Shown: one piece after another, positions 1 to 8,543 of the stretch
How the letters are laid out: each line of letters opens with the position of its first letter
Numbering within the stretch: the first letter of the stretch is position 1
Source: JAENWD01 sp963837165
Lineage (GTDB): Bacteria; Acidobacteriota; Vicinamibacteria; Vicinamibacterales; JAENWD01
Length of the DNA stretch: 64,000 nucleotides
Assembly (NCBI GenBank): GCA_963837165.1
Contig: CAWIMD010000003.1
Coordinates: 1 to 64,000, forward strand
Direction of reading: 5' to 3'
Translations under genes and position numbers: made by a program
Notes under the pieces: model-generated
Seen by the model: only the letters and a program-made list of their open reading frames with translations
Database searches by the model: none
Told to the model about the DNA's origin: nothing

Positions 1-1049
1 ACCGCGTCCTCATGTCGGTGAACATGCCGGTCGATCCGAACGACAAGACCGGCGAGCGCGGGGCGGCGTTCCTCCAGGCCCTGCTCGCAGGCGTCGCCCG
101 GATTCCCGGCGTGTCGTCGGCGGCCGTCGTGTCGGGGCGCCCGCTGTCGCCGGGCAGCACCGGGCTCGGCTTCGCGTCCCCAGAGGATCCGAATCCCAAG
201 GACGTGCCCTGGGCGAGCTGGCGCCTGGTCACCAGCGACTACTTCCGGACGATGGGCATCCCTCTGCGCCGCGGACGGGTGTTCACGGCGAGCGATCGCA
301 TCGACAAGACCATCACGGTCGTCGTCAGCCAGCGGCTGGCCGATCAGCTGTGGCCAGGCGTGGATCCGGTCGGCCGGAACATCATTCTCTGGAAGGGCCA
401 GGGCGATCGGCCCGGCATCGTGGTGGGCGTCGTGGGCAACATGCGCGAGCGGGGCCTCACCAGCGACCCGACGCTCGCGGTGTACATCCCCTACTACGGG
501 TCGGGCTGGTCGTCCGCCGTGCTCGTCGTGCACACGACGACGCCGCCGGACACCCTCGTCCCGCTGGTGCGACAGGTGGCCGGAGGGCTCGACAAGTCCG
601 TTCCGGTGGCCGACGCCAGGTCGCTCGACTCGATTGTGTCGGCCTCGGTGGGGTCGCGCCGCCTGGTGGCCGGCCTGCTGGCCGGCTTTGCGGGCGTCGC
701 GCTCCTCTTGTCGCTCGTGGGCGTCTATGGCGTGCTGAGCTACAGCGTCGCCAGGCGGACGGCGGAGATCGGCGTCCGTATGGCGCTGGGCGCCACGGGG
801 ACCAGCGTGCTGCGGCTCGTGGTCGTGCAGGGGCTGCGGCCGGTCGCGGCGGGCCTGGCCCTGGGCGTCGCCGCGGCGCTGGGGCTCTCGCGGCTGATGA
901 CGTCCCTCCTGTTCGGCGTCACGCCGACCGATCCGATCACCTACGTGGGACTGGTGGCGCTGCTCGCGATCGCCGCCACCCTGGCGTGCGTGGTGCCCGC
1001 CCGACGGGCGTCACGGGTGGACGTCACGAGCGCGCTCAGGGCGGAGTGA
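1..1049 (+). CDS. ABC transporter permease, ADOP/MacB-like, C-terminal part (5' end outside window)
   Basis: The frame is open from the window edge, so the start is missing. The first part is a MacB-type periplasmic region that includes the SDYFRTMGIPLRRGR and VVSQRLADQLWPG segments. The last ~130 residues are an FtsX-like membrane domain with a VGVYGVLSYSVARRTAEIG helix start, the RMALGA loop, further helices and a VPARRASRVD tail. This is the usual second half of acidobacterial duplicated permeases. The role is inner-membrane permease of an export or lipoprotein-type ABC system of unknown substrate. It ends 7 bp before the convergent kinase gene. Confidence 0.85.
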   Translation, partial: RVLMSVNMPVDPNDKTGERGAAFLQALLAGVARIPGVSSAAVVSGRPLSPGSTGLGFASPEDPNPKDVPWASWRLVTSDYFRTMGIPLRRGRVFTASDRIDKTITVVVSQRLADQLWPGVDPVGRNIILWKGQGDRPGIVVGVVGNMRERGLTSDPTLAVYIPYYGSGWSSAVLVVHTTTPPDTLVPLVRQVAGGLDKSVPVADARSLDSIVSASVGSRRLVAGLLAGFAGVALLLSLVGVYGVLSYSVARRTAEIGVRMALGATGTSVLRLVVVQGLRPVAAGLALGVAAALGLSRLMTSLLFGVTPTDPITYVGLVALLAIAATLACVVPARRASRVDVTSALRAE

Positions 1050-1056
1050 ACGGGTT

Positions 1057-3619
1057 CTAACGGAGGCCCGTGACCAGGTACAGCTCGCCGAGCCGCCTGG
1101 AATAGGAGTACGCGTACGACTGCTCGTCGGCGCCAATTCGCACGCCAGACACGCCGACGAGGCCGGCGCGGTCGGTGGGCGCGATGACGTGCCATGGCGT
1201 GCGCGTGCCCGTCGCGAGATCCAGCCGGGTGACGGCGACGCTCAGGTCCGGCTCGTTGCGCACCACGAAGACCGATCGCCCGTCGGCCGCCCATCGAACC
1301 GGCGTGTCGCCAGCGCCAAGGCCGGCGACCGGCTGCGGCGCACTTCCGTCGACGCTGAGCATCAGGCCCTTGCCCTTGAGGACCGCGATCGCGTGGCGGC
1401 CGTCCGGCGACACGGCGGCCGGCGAGAACAGCCCTTCGGGCGAGACTGGCTTCGGCGGCCCATCGACGGCCTGGACGTAGTACCGCGGGTCGTGGCCCGC
1501 TTCCATCGCACCCACCAGCACGCGTCCGTCCGGCAGCCACGAGCTGACCCAGTAGCGCGCGAAACTGCCGGGCAGCGTCCGCGGCTCGCCGACCCGCACG
1601 GGCAGCAGTCGCAGGTGCTGCCTGGTCCGCGTCACCGCAAGCGCCCACTGGCCATCGGGCGACAGGCCCAGCGCGGCGCCGTCGCCAAGCCTCACCGCGG
1701 ACGAGCCATCCGCCTTCCTCATGTACACGGCGCCTTCCGATCCTCCCGCCTCGCCAAGCTCGCTGAAGAGCAGCCACTGACCGTCCCTGGAGAGATCCGC
1801 GAGTACCGACTCGTCCAGCCACGACAGGTCCTGCTCCTGACTCCCGTCCGCGCGGTGGTAGCGGATGCCTCCCTGGGTGGTCCCGGTCGCGAGCAGCGCG
1901 CGACCGTCCGGCGCCAGATCCTCGAGCCGCGCGGGACCGGGCAGGCGGAGCAGCAGCCGCAGCGATCCCGACCGCGTGACGGCATACAACCCGCTGCCGG
2001 ACTCGGCGGTCCTGGCCGCCATCCAGAATCTCGCCGTTGCCGTGCCAGGCCAGGCCGCCGACGCCGAGCAGGTCGCGCGCCAGCACCGACTTCTGCTTCG
2101 TCCGGTCCACGACCGACACCGCGGAGTGTCCGTCGAGGATCTCGGTGAACGCCACGCGCTCGCCGTCCGGCGAGACGCGGATCTCGTGAATCGGGCCGGG
2201 CACTTCGTACAGCACGGAGCCGATGGGGTATTCGAGCCGATCGCCCACGCCTGTGTCGAGCGTGACCGCCAGCGAGTCGCCGGGACCCCAGTCGGCGAAC
2301 TCCACGTGCCCGAGCAGTTCTCTGGGTGCGGCGCCGCCGAGGACGGGGACGCGCGCCAGCGTGCCCGCCACCGGCGGGAACGGATACTCGTTCCTGATCG
2401 ACAACGCGATCTCGCTCGACGCCGACACCGCGTACACGTCGGACCGCGGCAGGCCCAGCGAACGCGACTCCGGGCTGTCCGGTGTGACCACGAAGGTCTC
2501 CGGCGGCGCGCCATCCCATGCGGCGCCGTACACGATCGTCTTGCCGTCCGGCCCGAACCGCGCGCGGAGGATCGTGCCGCGACGGAACGTGAGCCGCTGG
2601 TAGATCGGCTGCGCGGCGGAGATCGGGGCGTGCGCCCACCACCCGGCGGCCGCCATCCCCGCGAGCGCCACCACCGCGACCGCCGCCATGGCGGCCGTCC
2701 GGCGCGACCGGCCAGGACGCGCCGGCGCCCGCGTCATGCCGCTGACGCTGGACGAGGGCGACGAGAGCGACGAGACTTCCGAGAGATCGAAGGCCAGGTC
2801 GCGGGCCGACTGGAACCGCTCGTACGGATTCTTCTCGAGGCAATGACGGACGATGCGGTCGAGGGCGGGCGGGACCGAGGCCATGGTGGCGGTCAGGGCC
2901 TGCGGCTCTTCGCGCAGGATCGCGCTGAGCGTGTCGGCCGGCGTCTCGCCGTGGAACGCCCGCTGGCCCGAGACCATCTCGTAGAGGATTGCTCCCAGAC
3001 TGAACAGATCCGTGCGACCGTCCACCGCCTGCGCGCGCACCTGCTCCGGCGACATGTAGCCGACCGTTCCCAGCACCATGCCGGCGCCCGTGCCCGCGGT
3101 GACGGTGGCGTGCTCGCCGGGCACCGTCCCCTCGTCGGGCCTCATCAGCTTGGCGAGGCCGAAGTCGAGGATCTTGACGCGGCCGTCCCTGGTCAGGAAG
3201 AGATTCTCGGGCTTCAGATCCCGGTGGACGATGCCCTTCTCGTGCGCCGTCGCGAGACCATGCGCCACCTGGCTCGCGACGTCGACGGCCTTGCGGACCG
3301 GCAGCGCGCCTGCCTTCAGGCGGTCGCGCAGCGTCTCGCCCTCGAGCAGCTCCGAGACGATGTACGGAGTCCCGTCCTCGTCGCCGACGTGGTAGATGGC
3401 GAGGATGTTCGGGTGGTTGAGCGCCGCGGCGGCCTGCGCCTCCTGCGTGAAGCGTCGCAGGCGGTCGGGATCGGCCGCAACGCCGGCGGGAAGGACCTTG
3501 ACGGCCACGTCGCGGCCGAGGGCCGTGTCGCGGGCGCGGTAGACTTCGCCCATTCCGCCGGCGCCGAGGGGGGCCACAATCTCGCAGGTTCCGAGTCGCG
3601 TGCCGGGTGCCAGGGACAT
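1057..3619 (-). CDS. Serine/threonine protein kinase with PD40 beta-propeller, one frameshift
   Basis: The N-terminal ~270 residues are a Hanks-type kinase: GAGGMGEVYRARD glycine loop, AVKVLP lysine, HRDLKPEN catalytic loop and DFGLAK. A proline/serine linker and one hydrophobic membrane segment (TAAMAAVAVVALAGMAA) follow. After it come repeated PD40-type beta-propeller strands such as FGPDGKTIVYG and LSPDGQWALAV. The frame shifts once near 2020: the first frame runs from 3619 and the second continues to the stop at 1057 with intact propeller repeats. The combined protein is ~850 residues. It probably senses a signal through the extracytoplasmic propeller. The indel may be a sequencing error. 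Confidence 0.85.
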
Positions 3620-3666
3620 CGGCGGCGAGTATAGTCACTCGTACCGCCAAACCGAAATCGGATCCG

Positions 3667-5007
3667 ATGCCGACGAGCAGGCCCGTCCTCGCAGTCCTCG
3701 CGTGCGCAATGATTGCGGCCTCGCCCGGCCACACGCCGCCGGCTTTCCCCCTCCGCGTGGCTGCCGATCACCGGCATCTCGAGGATCGGGCGGGCCACCC
3801 GTTCCTCGTCGTGGGCGACGCGGCGTGGTCGCTCGTCGCGCAGCTGGACGCCGCCGATGCCGCCCGCTACCTGGACGATCGCGCCGGCCGCGGCTTCACG
3901 GCCCTGATCGTCAATCTCATCGAGCACAAGTTCGCCACCAACGCGCCGGCCAACCGCGCCGGCGTCCGGCCGTTCCTCGCGCCGGGCGACTTCGGGCATC
4001 CCAACCCGGAGTATTTCGCCATTGCCCACGCCGTCGTGCAGGCGGCTGGACAGCGCGGCCTTTCGGTGTGGCTGTGCCCGGCCTACCTGGGGTGGGATGG
4101 CGGCGACGAGGGCTTCTTCAGGGAGATCCGGACCGCCGGGCCCGCGGCGCTGCGACAGTACGGGCGCGTCGTCGGGTCCACGTTCAAGGACCTGCCGAAC
4201 ATCGTGTGGATGCTCGGCGGCGACTTCGCACTGCAGCCGGCTGACCGGTGGGTGGCCGAGGAGCTCGTCGCGGGCCTCGAGGAAGGCGGGGCGACCCAGA
4301 TCATGACGGCGCACGGCGGCCAGACGACGGCCCTCGACACCTACGGCGATCGGCCGTGGATCGACGTCGAGACGGTGTACAGCTACAAGCCCGACCTGAT
4401 TCCCGAGCTGCGCGCGGCGTACGACGCCAGGCCCGTCCGTCCGTTCGTCCTGATCGAGAGCACCTACGAAGGCGAGCACGACGTGACGCCGTCGCAGGTC
4501 AGGCGGCAGGCCTGGGCGGCCATGCTGGCCGGCGCGGCCGGGCAGTTCTTCGGGAACAACCCGATCTGGCACTTCGACGGGCCGACGCTGTTTCCGTTCA
4601 CCGCCACCTGGCAGGAGGCGCTCGACGGGACCGGCTCACGCGACATGGCGCGCCTCGCCCGGTTCTTCCAGGACAGCGCACGCGGGTTGCTGGCGCCGGT
4701 CGAGGACGCCGACAGGCTCGGCCCGGCTGCGCCCGGACAGCCCGCGGTCAGCGCGGCAACCGCATCCGACGGCACGCTCGTCCTCTACGTTCCCTCGGAC
4801 GGCACCGGCGGCCAGCGCGAGCTGACGATTCCGGACCGCTTCGCGGGCGGGGATGCCCGCTGGATCAATCCCGCCCGAGACGAGGCCCCCGTGATGGTCC
4901 AGATCCTCGCCCGCGGCGACAGCGCCACGACCCGCATCCGCGTACCGGGAGACAACGGACGGGGAGCGAACGACTGGGTGTACACGAAGGGCACGAAGTC
5001 ACACTGA
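3667..5007 (+). CDS. Secreted DUF4038 (apiosidase-like, GH140-type) glycoside hydrolase
   Basis: I chose the ATG at 3667 because it directly precedes a signal peptide (MPTSRPVLAVLACAMIAASP). The body is a TIM-barrel-like DUF4038 region: HPFLVVGDAAWSLVAQLDAADAARYLDDR at the start (two parts of one strand-helix), then GFTALIVNLIEHKF, LPNIVWMLGGD and RPFVLIESTYEGEH with the expected glutamate, and a C-terminal beta region. Family members act on branched plant polysaccharide side chains such as apiose in rhamnogalacturonan II; the substrate here is inferred. At ~446 residues the length is typical. It is divergent from the kinase gene, with starts ~48 bp apart. Confidence 0.8.
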   Translation: MPTSRPVLAVLACAMIAASPGHTPPAFPLRVAADHRHLEDRAGHPFLVVGDAAWSLVAQLDAADAARYLDDRAGRGFTALIVNLIEHKFATNAPANRAGVRPFLAPGDFGHPNPEYFAIAHAVVQAAGQRGLSVWLCPAYLGWDGGDEGFFREIRTAGPAALRQYGRVVGSTFKDLPNIVWMLGGDFALQPADRWVAEELVAGLEEGGATQIMTAHGGQTTALDTYGDRPWIDVETVYSYKPDLIPELRAAYDARPVRPFVLIESTYEGEHDVTPSQVRRQAWAAMLAGAAGQFFGNNPIWHFDGPTLFPFTATWQEALDGTGSRDMARLARFFQDSARGLLAPVEDADRLGPAAPGQPAVSAATASDGTLVLYVPSDGTGGQRELTIPDRFAGGDARWINPARDEAPVMVQILARGDSATTRIRVPGDNGRGANDWVYTKGTKSH

Positions 5008-5104
5008 ACACAAAGGGCACAAAGCACACGAAGAACACGAAGAACACAAAGGGCACAAAGGGCACAAAGGGCACAAAGGGCACAAAGGGCACGAAGGGCA
5101 CAAT
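5008..5104. repeat. Tandem 9-bp minisatellite CACAAAGGG / CACGAAGAA
   Basis: Directly after the hydrolase stop are about ten units of CACAAAGGG, with CACGAAGAA and CACGAAGGG variants at the edges. No start or stable protein is evident. It sits between converging genes and looks like slippage-expanded intergenic DNA. Confidence 0.9.
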
Positions 5105-5115
5105 TCGATGGAGCG

Positions 5116-5526
5116 TTACTTGTCGGTGTGACGCGTTGGGCACTCGTTGACCGCGCAGAACGCCGCGAGGGCCTCTTCCACTTCCTTCCGCGCTCCCCGC
5201 TCAGCGCGGTGGTGCGCAGCCGATCGGATCTTGTCGATGCCGTCCAGCAACAGTTCTCCAAGTGACGGCAATCCGAAGCTGGGATCGAAGGGCTTCTCCT
5301 CGGCGGGCTGCAGAACGAAAGGCCGCTGCCGGACTTCGATGCGGAATGTCGGTCCGCCGTCTGAGGAGGCGGGAAGCTGCAGAGGCGGCGGCTCTTGTGT
5401 CAGAGCTCTGCGAATCCGGTCCATCGACACTGGCAATGGTGAGTCGGCGGTCTGTGCCTGAATCGGCGATTGAAGCACCAGGATCGCGCCGACGATCCAC
5501 AACGGCACAGCAGTGATCCACCGCAT
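5116..5526 (-). CDS. Small secreted protein of unknown function (136 aa)
   Basis: The protein begins with a signal-like segment (MRWITAVPLWIVGAILVLQ, then SPIQAQ), followed by a proline-rich stretch and a helical C-terminus with RKEVEEALAAFCAVNECP containing two cysteines. The ATG overlaps the stop of the upstream gene (TGATG at 5526-5528), so translation is probably coupled and it is the last gene of a three-gene minus-strand operon. I do not recognise the family. The pairing with a secreted protein and a beta-barrel suggests a cell-envelope role. Confidence 0.7.
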   Translation of the reverse strand: MRWITAVPLWIVGAILVLQSPIQAQTADSPLPVSMDRIRRALTQEPPPLQLPASSDGGPTFRIEVRQRPFVLQPAEEKPFDPSFGLPSLGELLLDGIDKIRSAAHHRAERGARKEVEEALAAFCAVNECPTRHTDK

Positions 5527-7211
5527 CACGACTCGGGAGTCCGCTCGAAGCCGACGAGCCTCCATCCGGCGCCATCCCGCTTGAAGAACGCGCGCACGGG
5601 CCGCTTCCAGGACGGGTGGCCAGGCTCGTCGGCGGCGAGGTCCACGCGAAGGTAGGCGCCCGCGCCGGACGGGAGTCCCGAAGGCGCCGCGAGGCGCTCG
5701 CCCGCGCCGGATGTCTGCCCGATGGGCCGCGACTCGCCCGTGGCGTTGTCGAACGCGAACCAGTCGGCCGTGCACTGCCTGGGCACCGGCGCGAATCCGT
5801 GGCTGGTCGCCTCGTTGACGAAGGTCAGGGTGCCGTCGGCGTCCAGGGCGGGGCTCGAGATCGGGTTGATCTTCGTCAGGTAGACACGCCCGATCTTGTC
5901 GCGCCGCTTGATGAGCACGTCGCCCAGGTACTGTTCGGCCTCGGGCCTCGAGATGGCACCCGTCTTGACGATCGCGCGGATCAGGCCGTCGTTGAACTCC
6001 ATCACCCGCTGGGCGGCCCAGAACGCGTCGTCGTCCCGCATCTCGACGTAGGCGGCGGTGGGCACGTGCGGCTTCCATGCCTCGGGATCGAACGCGTCGC
6101 CTTCGAAACGGCCCACGGCGGGGTACTCCTCGTAGTGCGCCGTCTGCCAGGGGCTGAGCCAGAATCCGAGCGTCAGGAGCCGGTGCCGGGAGCCCTCCCG
6201 GTCGAGCAGGTACTCCCAGCCCTCGTCCCAGTCGTGCGGGCCGTTGGCGGCAATGCCGAAGGTGGAGCCGACGTCCTGCAGGTAGTGCTGCACCACGGCG
6301 TGCCCCCGCTCGGTGACCAGCGTGTCGAGCGTGTTGCCGGCCTTCATGTCGGTGAGGTTCGTCCACGCGCCGAACACGCGCAGTGCGCGCAGCTCGCGGC
6401 GATGCTCGTGGGGCACGATGTCGTTGGGGTCGTCGGGCCGCGTGCCCTGATACCGGAAGCCGCCGAGGACCTTCCCCGGCAGCAGCCGCCCGGCCGCCAC
6501 GCGGTAGCTGCCGTCGGCATTGCGCGCCGCGCGGCCGAGCACCGCGGCCAGGTCGCCGCGTGTGAACGGCGTTCGCTTGCCGGACGGCCGGCGCATCGTC
6601 GCGCCCGGATCGAGGGTCACCCTGGCAGGGTCGAAGGTGGTGAGGAAGTACTCCACCTGGTTGTACCCCAGGGCCCAGAAGATCTTCGTCGCGATCACGA
6701 GTGCGGCGGTGGCGCCCTCGGGATTCGACGGCGGGTCGAACGACAGGAACCACGTCTGGCCCTTCGCGTCGCGGGCGGTGAATCCCGGCGCGAACCCGGA
6801 GGACTTCTCGCGGACGATCGTCCACGCGGACGGGTCGGGCGGATCGTCCACGTTCGGTCCGCGCACGACGTCCTCGACCGGCAGGTCGCTCCTGCCGATG
6901 CGGTTGCTGAACCACGTGGAGTCGGGCACCTCGTCCACGGTGTTGACGTTGCCGGCCTTCAGCCCGGACGGCTTCCGGCTGGCCACCACGAACAGGTTGT
7001 AGGAGAGGTCGTAGATCAGATCGATGTCCCACGGCGCGACGCCGGAGGCGTCCTGCGATGCCGGCTCGCGCTGAAGGGGGTCGTCGTCGAAGAAGCGTGG
7101 ACCCGCGGTGCGCGCGGGGACGGTGAGCAGCGCCGCCAGGGCGAGCGCGGCAGCCACGAGGGCGCCGGCCCGCCTGGCCGTGGTCGCGAAGGGGGACACG
7201 CGCGGCGTCAT
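5526..7211 (-). CDS. Large exported protein of unknown function (561 aa), middle gene of envelope operon
   Basis: The N-terminus has an arginine-rich start and a hydrophobic signal (ALVAAALALAALLTVPA). The mature part contains conserved-looking blocks: VPDSTWFSNRIGR, GFTARDAKGQTWFLSFDPP, GAWTNLTDMKAGNTLD, GPHDWDEGWEYL and RDDDAFWAAQRVMEFND. The TNLTDMKAGNTLD block faintly resembles loops in HipA/phosphoinositide-kinase-like folds, but I cannot claim that. The gene lies 13 bp downstream of the beta-barrel gene and overlaps the next small gene, so the three are likely cotranscribed. Function unknown. Confidence 0.8.
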   Translation of the reverse strand: MTPRVSPFATTARRAGALVAAALALAALLTVPARTAGPRFFDDDPLQREPASQDASGVAPWDIDLIYDLSYNLFVVASRKPSGLKAGNVNTVDEVPDSTWFSNRIGRSDLPVEDVVRGPNVDDPPDPSAWTIVREKSSGFAPGFTARDAKGQTWFLSFDPPSNPEGATAALVIATKIFWALGYNQVEYFLTTFDPARVTLDPGATMRRPSGKRTPFTRGDLAAVLGRAARNADGSYRVAAGRLLPGKVLGGFRYQGTRPDDPNDIVPHEHRRELRALRVFGAWTNLTDMKAGNTLDTLVTERGHAVVQHYLQDVGSTFGIAANGPHDWDEGWEYLLDREGSRHRLLTLGFWLSPWQTAHYEEYPAVGRFEGDAFDPEAWKPHVPTAAYVEMRDDDAFWAAQRVMEFNDGLIRAIVKTGAISRPEAEQYLGDVLIKRRDKIGRVYLTKINPISSPALDADGTLTFVNEATSHGFAPVPRQCTADWFAFDNATGESRPIGQTSGAGERLAAPSGLPSGAGAYLRVDLAADEPGHPSWKRPVRAFFKRDGAGWRLVGFERTPES

Positions 7212-7224
7212 CGTATCGGATCCC

Positions 7225-8451
7225 TCAGAAGGCGGCGCTGGCGGAAAAGACGAGCGCCGTCCCCTCGTTGCTCCGCGCCACGTCCACCCGGAGCGGCGTG
7301 GCCAGGGCGCCGTGGAATCGGAGCCCGATGCCGTAGTCGCTCTTGAGGTGATCGAGGTCGAGATCGGAGCGGCGTGCGGTGACCTTGCCCGCGTCGTAGA
7401 AGAGGGCCAGGTCCGCGAAGCGGTTGACGAGCACGCGCCAGTCGGCCGAGAGGAGCAGGCTGTTGCGGTCGCGGAAGCGCCAGCTGGAGAAGCCCCGCAG
7501 GCTCGAGCCGCCCCCCACCGACGGCATCATGAAGAACGGCACGGTGGCCTCACCGGTCGTGTACGTCGTTTCGGCGCGGGCGCGCAGCGAGAGGACCCAC
7601 GCCTCGCGGAAGATGGGCACGTGCTGGATCACGTCGTAGTCCACCTCGCGAAAGCTGTAGGCGTCGTCCGTGTCGGCGTAGTCGTGAGCCGTCACTGCGT
7701 AGTAGCCGCCGCGCTTCGAGTAGCCGGGCGAGTCGCGCCAGTCGATCGCCACCGTCCCGCTGGTGTGCACGTAGGTCGGGCTGGCGTCGAGGCCGGGCAG
7801 CGTGCCGGGCGGATACACGTCCTCGACCGGCGGGAAGGAGCCGGCGCCTTCCGACTGCGTCCAGCGGGTCAGCTCGAGTCCGCCGCCGAGCAGCAGGATC
7901 CGGCGCGTCGGGCGGACGGATAGCGTCGCCGACGCATACGGCTGACTGAAGTTGTAGTTCGCACGGTCGCCCTTGGAGGTGTTCGCCGTGCCGATGCCGT
8001 AGAAGCCGACCTGAGTGGCCTCGCGCCAGCCGCCGATCACCGACAGGACGCCGCGGCGGTCGAAGAGCCGCGGTGCGCGGTACTCGGCCTCGATCCGCTT
8101 GTATCCCGTGAGCGTGATGCTGCCGCGGACGTCGAACGAGTTGTAGCCGCCGAGATGGCTGAGGTATCCGGCGCCGACCGTGAATCCGCCGCCCGCATAG
8201 GCGCTGTCGAAGAACGGGTGCCACTTCACGCGGCCGCCGAGGAACTTCTCCTCGGCCATCGTGACGAACGCCTCGGCCCGGGCGGGGACATACGGGTGGA
8301 GCCGCGCGGCCTTCTCGGCCTGCTCGGCGACGAGTACGGCCTGGCGGGAGTCCGGCGGCGGCCCCTGCGCGTACAGCGGCCGCTGGACCAGCATCGCGAC
8401 GGCGATGACGATGCCCAGCCGGCGGGACGAAAGGATGGCGGTGCAGAGCAT
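7225..8451 (-). CDS. BamA/Omp85-like outer membrane beta-barrel protein (408 aa)
   Basis: I chose the ATG at 8451 because it precedes a signal peptide (LGIVIAVAMLVQRPLYAQ). The C-terminal half has alternating aromatic/polar strands, a GGGSSLRGFSSWRFRDRN motif typical of the Omp85 superfamily (the conserved RGF segment), DYGIGLRFH, and a terminal phenylalanine (VFSASAAF) as the barrel signal. No clear POTRA domains precede the barrel; the pre-barrel region is only ~70 residues, so this is a short, POTRA-poor relative rather than BamA itself. First gene of the operon with the two exported proteins, it may assemble or export them. Confidence 0.8.
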   Translation of the reverse strand: MLCTAILSSRRLGIVIAVAMLVQRPLYAQGPPPDSRQAVLVAEQAEKAARLHPYVPARAEAFVTMAEEKFLGGRVKWHPFFDSAYAGGGFTVGAGYLSHLGGYNSFDVRGSITLTGYKRIEAEYRAPRLFDRRGVLSVIGGWREATQVGFYGIGTANTSKGDRANYNFSQPYASATLSVRPTRRILLLGGGLELTRWTQSEGAGSFPPVEDVYPPGTLPGLDASPTYVHTSGTVAIDWRDSPGYSKRGGYYAVTAHDYADTDDAYSFREVDYDVIQHVPIFREAWVLSLRARAETTYTTGEATVPFFMMPSVGGGSSLRGFSSWRFRDRNSLLLSADWRVLVNRFADLALFYDAGKVTARRSDLDLDHLKSDYGIGLRFHGALATPLRVDVARSNEGTALVFSASAAF

Positions 8452-8543
8452 GTGAGTGGCCTCACATCCTACCCGCGCTGAACCGCCGTGGGAATAGCCG
8501 AAATCGCCGCAGTACCTACTGCTGAGGTTCGCCTGGCCGCGAG

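Noticed and set aside
1865..3634. Long plus-strand open frame opposite the PD40 kinase
   Set aside because: It is arginine-rich, without motifs, and exactly antisense to a clear kinase; it is a GC-driven shadow, like many other long frames here.
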